64,000 nucleotides of DNA from NCBI GenBank assembly GCA_000708835.1, contig DF237176.1:62001-126000 (forward strand), in the 5' to 3' direction. The position numbers were made by a program, and so were the translations under genes. The notes under the pieces were generated by a model. The model made no database searches. It had not been told where the DNA came from and saw only the letters and a program-made list of their open reading frames with translations. Below, piece by piece: positions 47,240 to 59,600 of this stretch (the stretch's first letter is position 1; every line of letters starts with the position of its first letter). The DNA comes from Klebsormidium nitens. Taxonomy: Eukaryota > Streptophyta > Klebsormidiophyceae > Klebsormidiales > Klebsormidiaceae.

Positions 47240-50200
47240 ATGGGAGTTCTTGCCCAGCAGTGCTTCAACCCTAACTGCCGAAGGAGGTCCCCTGGGGATG
47301 GACCGTGAGCAGAGTCTGCCAATTGAACCTCTCATTTCTTGGGACCAAATCATAGTCATGATGATCTCCTTGAAGCAAGGTTTTGATTTGGAGGGAGGAC
47401 TTTCAGTGTTTTCAAGTCGTTGCATTGTGGCATCCTTAGTTGCGATCCTGAGCTGTTTGTCATTCAAATGAGCTTTCTTCCTTCATCCTTCTTGGAGGAA
47501 GTTCAGTTCTGTCTGCAATTATTTGGATGCTGGATACAAATGTTACTGTGACGTGCCCTCTACTTCAGAGCTTCGTGGGGCTTACTTTTGCTTCCTTGCT
47601 GTGCTCCATCATCTATAAAGTTCTTTGCTTCAATGTCAATACAAGCATCTCAACCTTGCAAATTCATCTGATTCAAGTCTGATAATTCCCGGCTCTTCCA
47701 ATCTAAAAGTTTGAAAAATATATGCATCTTGGAAATAAAATCAATCCAGGGGTAGTAATCTTTTTTCAAAAAGATTGGGGTTGTCTGGTGTCTCTCTTCA
47801 TTTAATCAATTTTCGAATTGAGAATTTACTTGGAACAACCTTACACCAGACTCCGCATTTAGTAACGCCAAAGACATATCGATTCTCTTGTCGTAAATTT
47901 CAGGTACCGAATGGAAGTAACTGTAGCACTCTCCCGACTTATTCTTCCATTGGTGCACTGTTTGCTGAAACGATCGCACAACCGCAGCCCTAACTTCTAA
48001 AAGTTCAATGTATCTTTCTGACTATCTTCAAGTCACAGCGCCAGGATTTGTACCCATGCATTGTTTTTAGACATCCTCCTGGATTCGTGCAGAAATATAC
48101 CCCCTATCTCTGCAGCACTTGCCGATGGCACGTTCGAAACTACGGCTCTGAGGAAGAGCCGCAGAATGTGACTCTCTGCAATGCGTGCAAGATCAACTTT
48201 GACCAGGTGAGACGCCTTGCATCCAGAACCTATCGCAGGTCTTCAAAGTGATACTGGAAACCAGAGCTGTCCTGAGGCCAGCAGCGTTATCCAGGGGGGA
48301 ACTCTATAACATCTCGATTTCAATGCAGAAGCATTTCTCGTTCTCTGCAACTTTGAGGAACTGGGATGGCATTGAGCGAGCGAGCTTGAAGGCAGGATTT
48401 TGGCTGCTGACGGATGAGGAGCTTCGTATCAACATGAAAGAAGCTTCGAACGCAGAAGCCCCTGACAAGACTGTCTTTCTCTCGACCGTTTCACTTTTTT
48501 CAACACGAATCTTTTCAATCCTTTGCGAACCGCCGCCATCCACTAATTCCTTGAACTGCAGAGGAAGTACTGCCCTTACTGCGTCCAGATCTACCGGGAC
48601 AAGGACCCGGACAACTTTGACGGCAAAGAGGTGAGCAACATTCCGACAATGTAAGTCTCAGATAGATGTCTCTGATGAAGGAGAAACTGAAGCACTTCGG
48701 TCGGCATGCTGCAACCAATTGGAGTGGACTAGTGTCTACGATCGCAGCCAGGTACAGAGCACCACCTGGTTTCAAGGATTAAGCCACCTTGCATTCTTTA
48801 TTCTCAATTATTCTCGATAATGTGAACAGATACGAGATTATGATGCTGACTGTTCCTTTGCTCTTCAAAACAGTGGCGCGGCTGCGACACGCGCAGCTGC
48901 CGACGGTGGGTCCACGTTGAGTGCGAGGAGACGGCCGCCGGGGGACCGCTAAACCCTCGCGAGGTTTACATCTGCCCCACGTGTCAGCAGGTGAGGAGAG
49001 GCGCGCGGCAGCATCCCGACGAGTCCAAGTCTTTCCTACTTCTCAACCGGAAGGGCTCAGTTCTCGCAAGAATCAATCTGCGGTTGCAAACTTCTGGAGT
49101 GCAGAAATCTAGTTCAGATCACGTGCTTCAATGTGAGGAGACAGCCACCTGCCTCTTGGAGCAGTCATGTTCTGGGTCACCAGATCCTCAAATGTACGAC
49201 CTGTTTGAAAGCAAACTCTTGTTGATAAACCTGAAGATGTTCAACCTGCGCTCCAAATTGTAGCGCACGTTTGGTACGAACATCCTTGGGCGCCTCCTCG
49301 TTGTCGCGAATCTGTGACCTCTTTCTTTATCAGACGTTTCCTCTTACTCATATCTTTCTTCTCAGTATTATCTTAGCCCTACCTATTGTATCTTCTTCTT
49401 GTTTCTATTTCGACTCCGTCAAACTTATAGCGCACTCTACGCAGAACAAGTGCGCGACGCGCAAGCGCGACAAGCGCCCTGCGCGCAGCTCGATCAGCCC
49501 GCGCTCTTCGCTGCACTTTCCGGCGGCGTTCAGCAGCGACGAAGGAGGGAGCCGAGCGACCGGCGCCCAACGCGCGGACTCCGAAGAGGTGACGTCTCCT
49601 TCGAAGCTGACAGAAGGGCATGAAAATGAGAAACTCAGTTCTCATCTGAGAGCGCACCTGAAGCTTGTTTCAGAATCGTATCGCCTACCAGATCTGGGAC
49701 GGCGCTTTTGGTGACAAGGCCTCGACCGGACGGTCGATCTTCTCTGCCAAAGGAACAAGGATACTTAGTAGCGAGTCGTGGCACGCTTCTGTGCATCGTA
49801 GAATGAGACTTTGACGGGACAAGTATGACCACTTAAAGGAAACGTTTGCTGCGCCATGCACTTGATTGTCGCGGAGCTTTCAAGTCAGTGACGGCGATTG
49901 CTTCATTTTGCAGTTCAACGAGTACAGCAAGAGGTCTCCCGGCGTCGACCTTTCCAAGCTCGAGGTGAAGAGATTCCTTCAATTTTCTCTCGATGCCGCC
50001 TATCTCGACGGCTCAGCCGCGAGCCACCAGAAGTCTGTGAGCCCTTGTTATGGATACTCCGCGTGTGGCGGGGTCGCTCTATCCTGTTGCACCGCGGACT
50101 TGGAGATTTGATGCAGCAAAATTCTTATTTTCCCAGGCGGACCGCAGACTTCTGTGATTGGCGTGGGATCACTAAGTAATCGTGTCTCCATATTTAGAGT

Positions 50201-51013
50201 TCCAATCACCCCCGTTTGGCTCGAACCCCATCCAAAACTCTGTCCTCACGCGATAAAGCTGCCGTAGGTTTCTGCACTGCGCCTGTTTTGAGTCCTTGGT
50301 CAAGCAACCATAAAAAATAGCCTTTCGTAATCCTTTCCAGGCGTCCTCTCTGAAGCGCTACAAGCGCACGTTCCGGCTGGTGGAGCCCCCGGCCGGGAAG
50401 GACAGCGAGCGGCTCATCCCGGTCGTCGAGGAACACTTCGCGGCTCAGGTGAAGCTTCCTTCTTCTTGCGGCTCGTTTTCAAATATTTGACGAACAGAAT
50501 TGGGATTAAGGATGCGTGCGGCACGGTTTTAGTCTAAAAAGGTGCTAAACGACTCTCAGATTCGCTCAGAAGATCGGTGACAAGTGAGGAGAAGAGTGCG
50601 TTCGTATCATGCAGACAACGACTTTGTGCATAAAGTGACATTCACGCGCAGGGCGTTATGAGGATGCCCATTCACGCGCAGGGCGTTATGAGGATGCCCA
50701 TTCCTGAGGAACTGGTGATGCCGACCACGATACTCCTTCAGACTGGATTTTCGCATCGTGCAGGAAAGTGGACAGACAGGCTCCCTTGCGAAGCAACCGT
50801 GAAAAGTCGTTGAGCAAAGTCGATTTAATCGTTTGTTTGATGAGCGTCTGATTGGTAGTAGAATGGAGATCGGACGTTTTGTTCCCCTTGGTCATTCTTG
50901 GTGACACTGCCGATTATTCAATCCAGGTTGTTCAAGAAGCCGAGACCCTTCTCTCGTTTGCACATTCGGTGAAGCTCAGGGCAGCCTGCCGAACACCCGC
51001 TGACGACGAATAG
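47240..51013 (+). CDS. Zinc-finger (PHD-like) protein with SAP30 Sin3-binding domain
   Basis: Likely a nuclear subunit of a Sin3-histone deacetylase complex. Eight exons: 47240-47304, 48071-48206, 48562-48630, 48874-48990, 49445-49588, 49914-49964, 50341-50448, 50927-51013; after the first exon all are phase 0, giving 258 residues. The N-terminal half is Cys-rich: CFNPNC, CSTC, LCNACK (GATA-finger-like spacing), then a PHD-like C4HC3 set (YCPYC, CDTRSCRRWVHVEC, ICPTC) to about 129. A basic/Ser linker follows. Residues about 183-250 (GVDLSKLEASSLKRYKRTFRL, LIPVVEEHFAAQ, LLSFAHSVK) match the SAP30 Sin3-binding domain, with the exon join restoring the spacing exactly. The start ATG has a good context (GCCATGG), and exon 2 begins at TTTTTAG. 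A possible small extra exon near 49685 would break phase and was left out. Confidence 0.85.
50641..50700. repeat. Perfect 30-bp tandem duplication in an intron
   Basis: The 30-base unit starting TTCACGCGCAGGGCG occurs twice with no mismatch, in the last intron of the SAP30/PHD gene. Perfect identity suggests a recent slippage event or an assembly artefact. Confidence 0.95.
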
Positions 51014-53275
51014 GGCCATAAGCCGGCGCCTCACACGCGCGGTTCTGTACCATAGGAAAACGTGAATGAAACTCGCTCATTAGAGCATGTTTTGCTAGGG
51101 GGCTGATACTTGTGTGGAACATAACATAGCTTATCCTGTACAACATGTGTCTGTAACGGACTGTAGAGTACGAGTTGAGACTTGCCGGCGTCAGAACGTG
51201 GAGCTAAAGAGTGGCGGTTTGGGCGGTCAATCAGACGGACCAGATCGGCAGGAAAAGCGTTCTGGCGTGCAGAATAACGGTCACAAAAAAGATGCGCAAC
51301 TACAACACGACCACTTAGTGACCCTGGCCTTGAGCCGACAACTTTGTATTGCATAAGAGGCGTGCCGCTCACACGGAGGGTGTAGCTTGTCGCCAAGAAG
51401 TCAATGTCAGACTGAAAGCTGATTTAGCACAATATTCTTTTGTTCTTCGTAGATAGGCTGGAGGGTCAGAGCTGTAGATCTGGAAACCGTTAGTACTTGT
51501 GTGTGCTCTTTTAACAGCGGGTCATGCAAAACGTTTTATATAGCTGCAACAGAGCATTGGCATAATGTACTAAAGAGGATAATTAGGGAGCATGTCGCGA
51601 GAATCGAGAACTAGTGAGAATCCACAGGATTTGATGGATCAAACCCGTACGTATTGTTACTAGTTTGTTGCTAACGAGCTTGCTATATTGGTCGAAGAAA
51701 CAAAATTGCAAGTTGCCGCTTAAACCTCAGATATGATGATGATGGATCCAGGTCCACATTGACGACTCTGAATGTGTGGACCATTGAAGAATTATAACCA
51801 AGCTTTAAGTTTGACTCCTCGGATGACGCCTGGCGCCCCGGGGAAAGAGGGACGGTGCTTCCCAATGCTTGATGACGAAACATGGATGCAGGCTTCGGTA
51901 ATGTCATCACGCTAGTGCCGCAGTGCGGCCCGATCAAACTTTTGATTTGCAATCTCCGCCATGTGGAGCATGGCATGCGATCATACTGTGAAGCCTGTAA
52001 GTTACACGTATACTCAACATTTGCCCAAATTTGGCGTCTCAAATAATACGTATATTCACTCGTGCTGCAAGCCGGCCCGCGCGGCCCGGCCTGCGTTACA
52101 AGTTAGCTCTAGAGCTACACGCTTCAGGGGCGCGCGGCCTGCGACGATGCCTCCGACACCGTCTGAATTGTAGGGGTGCACCCATGTGCACCCTTCAAGT
52201 TCTGCCATTTAGGCTTGCAATGATGATCATGTCTAGAACGATTGGATTGGTCAATTGTGAGAAAACATCGTCGTAAGATGGCGGATCGATCCAATATTGA
52301 CGTACGATCGGACTCCGGGATCCGTCAACAGTGCCACACAGCGATTGCACATGGCGGCAGGCGCAGCAAGCTATGCCCGTGCCGCGCGCACTGATGGGCA
52401 GCCTGCACAAGGGCGGTACGGTCACGTTTTCCATGTAATTGCATGTCGATCTGATTCGTTCTGCATCATGTTGGCCGGCGGGCCCGCGGCCGGCGCTGTC
52501 GCGTTGCAAAGCCACGATCATTCACGTGCATGCATCACTGACAGTGAGCCAATGAGTCAGACGATGCGAACATTGGACCAATTGGTGGGTTCAAGAATTC
52601 GGACTCTTCATGCAACATTGAACTTATCGACACAACCATGTTAACCGGCCTGACATTGTACGGTACAGTCACTACTCAGGACGGAGCTGAAAAGGTACTA
52701 GCTGAGGCATATGTTGATCAGGGGTACTTCAGGCTCGGCGCAACTTGCAGTGCATCATGTCGGCCGGGAAGAAGGTCGGCAGGAGGCATGTCGGACCACT
52801 CCTAGATTGGGGTCTTCCGAAACACTTCGAGCTCCCAAACGAAAGAGAGGCAATTAGCTTAAGCGTCATTTGCCCTTTCTAATCAGCGCTCATGGTTCAC
52901 CCGTCCTTAATCCTGACTATTGTTCCAACCCAATGGTCACCCACTCCATTCCCTGACAGTCCTCGTTCCTCCTATTCAAATCAGCGGCCGCACAGCTCCG
53001 CCCCGTCCGGTCAGTCCAACACTTACGCCCGATCCAGTCCTTAATACTGCAATGCACATGCAAATGCATGCTCTTCTGAGTCGACGGTCGTTCCTCAACC
53101 CCTTAAAAGCTATCAAAGCAACGGCTGCCCGTTCGCACCCCTTGCCCGCTTACCCGTTTCCGGGCTTCGTAAGCCAGTCTCGGCCGTCTCTGCCCCTTTC
53201 AAAGCAACGGCAATGCACGTCCTCATCCTTCGTTGCTTAACCTTCTAATCCTTATGGCCCGACTTCCCCCCTTCG
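51014..53275. other. Intergenic between convergent genes
   Basis: About 2.3 kb between the SAP30/PHD stop and the stop of the minus-strand gene. It contains short frames and small palindromes only (for example GGGTGCAC around 52175). I find no gene, RNA or element ends with a target duplication. Confidence 0.5.
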
Positions 53276-55946
53276 TCAATCCAAAGGGACCACGGCCGCC
53301 GCCGGCAACCGCTCGACCGTCGCAATGTACGCCCCGTCCTCCTCAGGTCCTTCCCCCAATTGTGCCGTCAGATCGATCGTCACCTTCTCCCTCGGGCCTG
53401 TCGGTCTTTTCCGCTTCTCGGTGAAAATACCCTCCCGCTCCGCTGCTCGTTTCTTCAAGCTCGACAAACTGAGGGGCGCCCGTCCTTCTCGGCAGGCAGC
53501 CGCCAGCGCCCCCCGGGTGCGGTTGACCACCGGGCCGGAAGCAAGAGCGGCGTAGTCATCATATTCTGCATCACCCCGGGAGGTTTGACACTCCCGGTCA
53601 GCTCCACTGGAGGGGTGATTACCGTTTTCAAAGCGCGGTGCCAATGCAGGTATCCGGTGCCCTTCCGAAGCGGCACCGGTCGTCTGATCAGGCATTTGTA
53701 CGAAGCTTAAAAGCCCCGTTCCGCTTTGGACGGGCTCAAGGGTGGTGTGAACAGGCGCCTCGTGGGCAGATCGTCCGAGGGATCCCCCTCGACCGAGTCC
53801 ATTTACACCAGGCAGCCCGTCACTAGCAACATCATGATCGGCTGCAATCCCATTCTCAATCGTATCTGTTCCCATAAGTTGCCCCCCGACAAACTCTCGC
53901 CCTCTCTGGACTTCGTTCCCCGGAGCCGAAACGACCTCCAAATTGTCACCTGGCAGGGGGTCCGATAGCTCAGCCCCGTGGACCCCCCGTTGCGAGTCCA
54001 GCCTCCCCGCAAACAAGTTTCTCCGTTCAGGGGGTCCCAACGACGTGCTCGCAGCTGCCACCCCCGACAAGGATGCGCCGTTCCCAAGGTGTCTGTAATT
54101 CTGAGAGGGAGTGGTGGGAGCATACATGGGGCCTGCTTCTGGGACCGTTTTCTGGAGGCGGAACTTCGCCTGAGCCGACTCGTAGATCGCTTTATGGGAA
54201 GGGTTGTCGAGGTTCAGAATTTCGCGCAGTCTGAGGACGTCGGCCGTCTCAAACCTGGGAGGAAGAAGGAAACAACTTTTTGTCGAATCAAAGCGTGTGA
54301 GACTGGGTGCCGTCAAGAAAACGTCTTACCGCAGCCGCCGGAATGAGTCGTATAAGTCCGCAAGGGATCAGAAAAGTCTGAGATGCGTGCAAAAAGCTAG
54401 TGTTTCCACCCTCCTTTTATGCCTGCACAGTTTCAAAAGTTGATGACTGCAGCAGAAGCAGGTGCAACTGGAAAATCAGAACTTTGGGAGCTGAGAAATG
54501 GTCAAAAAAGCAGTTTTTAAGACACCAGCAAGGTTGACTTCTGTCTAGTCTAGCCTTCTAACTCGAGCACAAACAACCACCTTTTCTATCCTACTTGCAG
54601 ATAGTTCGAGACGCCCAAGCAGAACCAGCTGTACGCACCAATCTGCCAGGTCGTGTTTCAGTCTACGGAATACGTGGACTGCCTTTGTCTATAATCTTCT
54701 TATGTCTGTAGGACTTTAAACCGTCTTTGTCTATAGAATACTTAGACTGTCAACCTGCTTCTCTCAGCTCACAAAGTTACCAGCTTGCATGAAGATTACA
54801 ATAGCCAAGAGAGTCCAGCGGATCTGAAAGAATCGAACTAGAGTGAAACCAGGGACAGCAGAGAGAGCGATGAATCCCACCTACAAAAGAGGTCCACTGT
54901 CTCGTACTTCCTCCGGACCGCAGCCTTTTGAGTGGCAGATGCCTTCGGCCCCTTGCTGCGCGTCAACTCTCCCTCCCCCGCCCGCAAGCTCGGCTTCATA
55001 AAGTGCTTCACATCTTCCGCTTCCAACACCAATCCCTCCCCCNNNNNNNNNNNNNNNNNNNNNNNNNNNNNNNNNNNNNNNNNNNNNNNNNNNNNNNNNN
55101 NNNNNNNNNNNNNNNNNNNNNNNNNNNNNNNNNNNNNNNNNNNNNNNNNNNNNNNNNNNNNNNNNNNNNNNNNNNNNNNNNNNNNNNNNNNNNNNNNNNN
55201 NNNNNNNNNNNNNNNNNNNNNNNNNNNNNNNNNNNNNNNNNNNNNNNNNNNNNNNNNNNNNNNNNNNNNNNNNNNNNNNNNNNNNNNNNNNNNNNNNNNN
55301 NNNNNNNNNNNNNNNNNNNNNNNNNNNNNNNNNNNNNNNNNNNNNNNNNNNNNNNNNNNNNNNNNNNNNNNNNNNNNNNNNNNNNNNNNNNNNNNNNNNN
55401 NNNNNNNACGCCCTTTGATTGCCCCCCCTGAGAGCTCTCTTCTTCGGCCCCCCCCTTGCCGGAGCCTGATTCTGGCCCCCCTAAAGGGCCAAGAGACCAC
55501 CCCCCGACCTCCCTAAAGCGCACTACAATTGTCCCCATTTCAGAATCGGCAAAAGGCAGCACGCGCGTGCCTGGTTCGTTTCTGTGCCGAGTTTCCGGCA
55601 CCGCGAATGTGAATAGGCTCTTGTGGTGGTCCCCGTGCGCCTTCCCCCTGAAACACACGCTCTCGCTGGCCCCTTCCTCAACCCCTGAGATGTTATCCGC
55701 AACGTAGCAGAGCTTAGTGTACCCGACAGACTGGCCGTCTACTTTGGCAAAGACTTTGAACTGGGGCTTGTTGGGGCGGGCTAGCGACGACGAGTTGCGG
55801 AAACGCACGCGTGCTCGGATGCGAAAGACCTCCCCTGGGTGGCCAATGATGTATGTTGTTCCCTGGTGTTGGATTTTGGGTAGTGGTTGATTCGCAGCAT
55901 CCAGAAGCTCAGCGGAGTAGACCAGCTGCTGGGAGATGGTCTGCAT
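53276..55946 (-). CDS. Uncharacterised protein, possible DUF7918-like N-terminal domain; interrupted by assembly gap
   Basis: Function unknown. Exon 1 runs 55946 to 54881 including 365 Ns; exon 2 is 54254 to 53276, joined AG|G (Arg). The N-terminal ~150 residues (MQTISQQLVYSAELLDA, IIGHPGEVFRIRARVRFR, FKVFAKVDGQSVGY, FTFAVPETR, MGTIVVRFREVGG) look like a beta-sandwich and loosely recall DUF7918; this is tentative. After the gap comes a Lys-rich piece ending YETVDLFCR. Exon 2 starts FETADVLRLREILNLDNPSH, then a long Gly/Pro/Ser-rich disordered part, and ends with a basic, possibly nuclear-targeting segment (EKRKRPTGPREK) and an acidic tail. The frames on the two sides of the gap differ, so the true gap length is not 365 or an intron lies inside. 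Confidence 0.65.
55043..55407. other. Assembly gap (365 Ns)
   Basis: Run of undetermined bases inside the first exon of the minus-strand uncharacterised gene. Flanks are C-rich on the plus strand (CCCTCCCCC, GCCCCCCCTG), which may have stopped sequencing. Confidence 0.99.
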
Positions 55947-56697
55947 TGTGGTGGGGGAAAATGTGCCAGAGTTTTGTCTTCCACCGCATCCGGAGAGTCC
56001 TTCCGTGGGAAGTGTCGGCAGGCGCTATTCCTAGATGTGTATGAAGCACCCGGAAAGAGAAGGCGTAACTCGCTCTCTTCAACAGAGACACATGACGCAC
56101 AAAGAGCTAATGGTCAAACACGTGCCTGCGATCTTTGGGCGGCCTGCATTGGCGCACCCTTTTGCAAGGACCGAGCAACGTGCCTGCTGGATCCCTGAGA
56201 AGCCCAAGAGGAACACGCCAGCAGCCGATCTGCAGCCATCCGGCCAGAGCTGTGTCTGCAGCCTGTCTGCAGCTCTGCTTTCTTTGATTTGCCTCTTGAC
56301 GTCCTTGAAGTTGATCTTGAAGTTGAAGTAGGTACTGGAAATGCAGCAATTTCAAGGTGGAATTACCTATGTGACCGCCATGGCAGTTCCTGCATAGGGT
56401 TTGCTTAACCTTGGGCCAACCCCCTGCGCAAACCTTGATAGTTAGTCTGTCACAATGCCAAACCCTAAAACCCTAATAACTCGTCACTTCTCCGGAAAAT
56501 CATACGTGACCAATTTATGGCTGCATTTCTTAGAGTCAGACTACCGGTTTGGCTCTTGCCACCGTTCACTTCTGATCGCCACCCTTCAAGATGTCACATT
56601 TATGGTCTCTCGATCCTGTGTAAGCGCTTTGAAGGAAACAAGACAGCCGCCCTGAACGCAGAGGATCTACCTTTCGTGCCTCTTTGCGTGGAGCAAG
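55947..56697. promoter_or_regulatory. Divergent promoter region with G-box and paired telo-boxes
   Basis: 750 bp separate two divergent start codons. A perfect G-box CACGTG is at 56119-56124. Two overlapping plant telo-boxes AAACCCTAA lie at 56460-56476, about 220 bases before the plus-strand start. Telo-boxes mark many plant housekeeping promoters (known); their role here is inference. Confidence 0.6.
56460..56476 (+). promoter_or_regulatory. Telo-box pair (AAACCCTAA x2)
   Basis: Two copies of AAACCCTAA overlap by one base. The plant telomere-like motif is bound by Telobox/Myb factors in promoters of growth-linked genes. It is placed suitably for the downstream SLH-domain gene. Confidence 0.6.
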
Positions 56698-59600
56698 ATG
56701 TCGGGCGCGGTGGCTTGCAGGTGCAGAGCAACCTGGCGCGTGCATGCAGCAGTGGACTCTGTGGGGAGGAGTGCGACAGTCATTTCAGGTCCCCATCTTC
56801 CCATCAGGCGCGCTCCATGCAGCCAAGTGGGGGCTGCTATGCACCTTCCTGCAGTTGGACTGACAAATGCTGCAAAACTCAATGGCCTCAGAGGCGGGGG
56901 ACGCTGCATGCACAGCAAACGAGAGAAGCGTTTGTGCGTGCATGCATCTGCTGGTGACAGCGGTTTGCAAGAGAGTGCTCCTGCCGCAGGAAAGAGTGCA
57001 ACTGGGTCTCCGAATGGTGGTGTCGATTGCACCAGTGCACAGGAACCTGTTGCTAAGAGTGGTCAGACAGACACTGCCACAAATGGCGTCAATGGAGCCA
57101 GTACGGTGGAGAAGGTTGCCCAAAAGAGCGGAGTCGCACACCAGGGCAGGTTGGCGAAAGCGTCAGACTGGTTTCACGAGGCCGCAGAAGAGGAGGCGTT
57201 TACGAAGTGGTTACCGGTGGTTCAAGAGAAAGAGCGGGAGCTCCCTCTAGTTGCAGGTGAGCAACATCAATGATTGATAAAGTGAGTTGATGATCAGGTG
57301 ATGAGTGAATAAGCAGGTGAGCAACACTCGGCGATAACAAGTAATAACAAGTGATGAGTTGAGAGCAACGGGTGGATGTCTCTCATAAGATGGTGTTATT
57401 ACAACTATCGCCTTAAAGTGATCTTTTGAGACAATAGTTGGTGGTACTGTGGTGTGATCATCACAGCGATGACAACAAGTGGTATGGAGAGGCCCTCTGA
57501 GAACACTAGTCGGCCTGCTGAGAACACTAGTTGGCGGAGGTTCGATTTAGCTCCATAAAGGACAGTACTCGAATGTGATCTTTTGAAATGCAGCCCCAGT
57601 GCTTTTGTGATGTCACAGCGCATGTCTGCTGCTTCAAGCTTGTGTTTATCAGCTTGTAGGGACTGACTGCTTGGCCCTGTGAAAGTCTCTCCGCTTCCTA
57701 TGAGGCATTACTTTATAATGGTGGTAAATGATATAAACGGGAGGAAACCTGCCATATGGAAATGCAGTAGGAATCTTGGAGTTTGCGCTTGCAGACGTAA
57801 CATTGCCTGGTTTGATGTGTTCTGGCTCCTGAGTGTTCTCAGAACTGCAGTCTGATAAGCATTTTAGGGGTTAATCGCCTGAGCAAGGAGTGGTGGAAAG
57901 CGCGGGGTTACATTTTTTCAAGACTGATCATTGATATGCTCACGATCTTCATGGATTGTTTGTGGTTGTTAATTGGCGAGTCCACCAGATTCAGACCTTT
58001 GGACGTCCTTGATATCGGAAAGATTTCGGATTATGTGCTGTCTTCAATGTTCATTCATTGCTTTCTGCTCTGCAGTTGTGGGACTGACTGCGGGGGGGCT
58101 CGTTCTGGCGATCGTTCTCTTTCTGCAAGGCTGGAGCAGGGTACAGCACAGGGGTGAGGAAAGTCGGACCCTTTTGACCTTTTAGGAACAGTAGCAGGTC
58201 ACAACATGAGCAACTTCGACTGATGCACTTGTGACAATTAGATCTCTAAGGAGCGCAGGTGCTTTTCTGGTCGTTGTTTACTGGGTGAGACAAGTGATAT
58301 ACGAGGAATCTTCATGAGCCGATCTTGCACATCTGTGCGATTGATCCCCAAACAAAAGGAATCGGCGATCACCGGAAACACCCTGCAGATTGTGTGTCCT
58401 GTTGTGTTCTGTTGTTTCTATCTATGGTCCGCTATTGATGAACCTGGAGATCCTCAAATGACATCCAAGATCTGCTGAACATCCGGACCATGTGGATCTC
58501 AAAATTGCTCTGCCAGAATCAGGAATCTCTGTGAGTGTGGTTTCCTTGCATGTTTGTTTGCATGGCATTTTATCAGTGTCTCCTGCTTAAAGGTGACTTA
58601 CTTGCAAATCAAAGAAGCCCAATGGATCTGAAACACGTTCACCTCAAATTTTGGCGTGTCGATTCCTTTTCAAAGGTAGCATGCATGCGCCGATTCCGGT
58701 GTTGTACGTAGTACAGACATTTTCAACATACTTGCTTCTAAGACAAAGAGGACTGTAAATTTTTAGCCAGCTTTCTTTGCAAATGCTGCAGTTCCGGGGC
58801 TCCCGCGGCTGCCGTTCTCCGTCCACAAGCCGCACCACGGGGCGAAGCCCGAGGAACTAGGCGCGGCGGAGAAATCCAGGACGGAAGCTGAGCCGCAGGG
58901 TACGCAGGGACCTACTGCTTCTTTGTCCTCAGTGCACAGAGAGACGATGGCTGACACGGCACGTGCTGAACCAGTTGAAAGTGCTCAGTCAGAGAAGAAG
59001 GACGAAAGCGGCGGGTTTGGGAAGTCGGTTTTCAAGAGCGTCGCTTCTTTGGTTCCTGGCTTCAAGCATAAGAAGGCAGATAAAAGCACTGAGACACCAA
59101 AGGAGGGTGCAAAAGGACCAGTTGAAAATGCTCAGTCAGAAAAGAAGGATGAAAGCAGTGGTATCGGGAAGTCAGTTGTCGAGGAGGTCTCGGCTCTGGT
59201 TCCTGGTTTGGATAAGAAGGGGGACGGTAATGCTGAGGAGGGAAAGAAGGGTGCAGAGATGGAAGAAGTTGGTGGTGGGAAAGAAAAGAAGGGTTTGGAG
59301 ATGGAGGATGTTGCAAGGCAGCAGGGTAACACGGGTGAGAAGGATGGTGGGGAAGGCGAAAGCAAGCCTGTCGATCATAGTGGAGACGCGCACCTGGAAA
59401 GCTCTGCGGTTTCGGAAGCGGAAACGAAGAAAACACTCCAGGACAGTGCACGGCAAAGCCTGATCGAGAAGCCAGACATCCTGATATCCCCCATCGGTGC
59501 AACAGACACCATAGAAGCAGAGCGCCCGTCTGAGAAACCCGCAGTTCAGCCAGCGCATGAGGAGGCAGCTCAACCCACAGTCCAGTCGGTGCATGATGAT

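Noticed and set aside
49678-49721. Possible extra exon in the SAP30/PHD gene (NRIAYQIWDGAF)
   Set aside because: Its length would break the phase, whereas skipping it joins DSEE to FNEYSKRSPGVDL and keeps exact SAP30 spacing.
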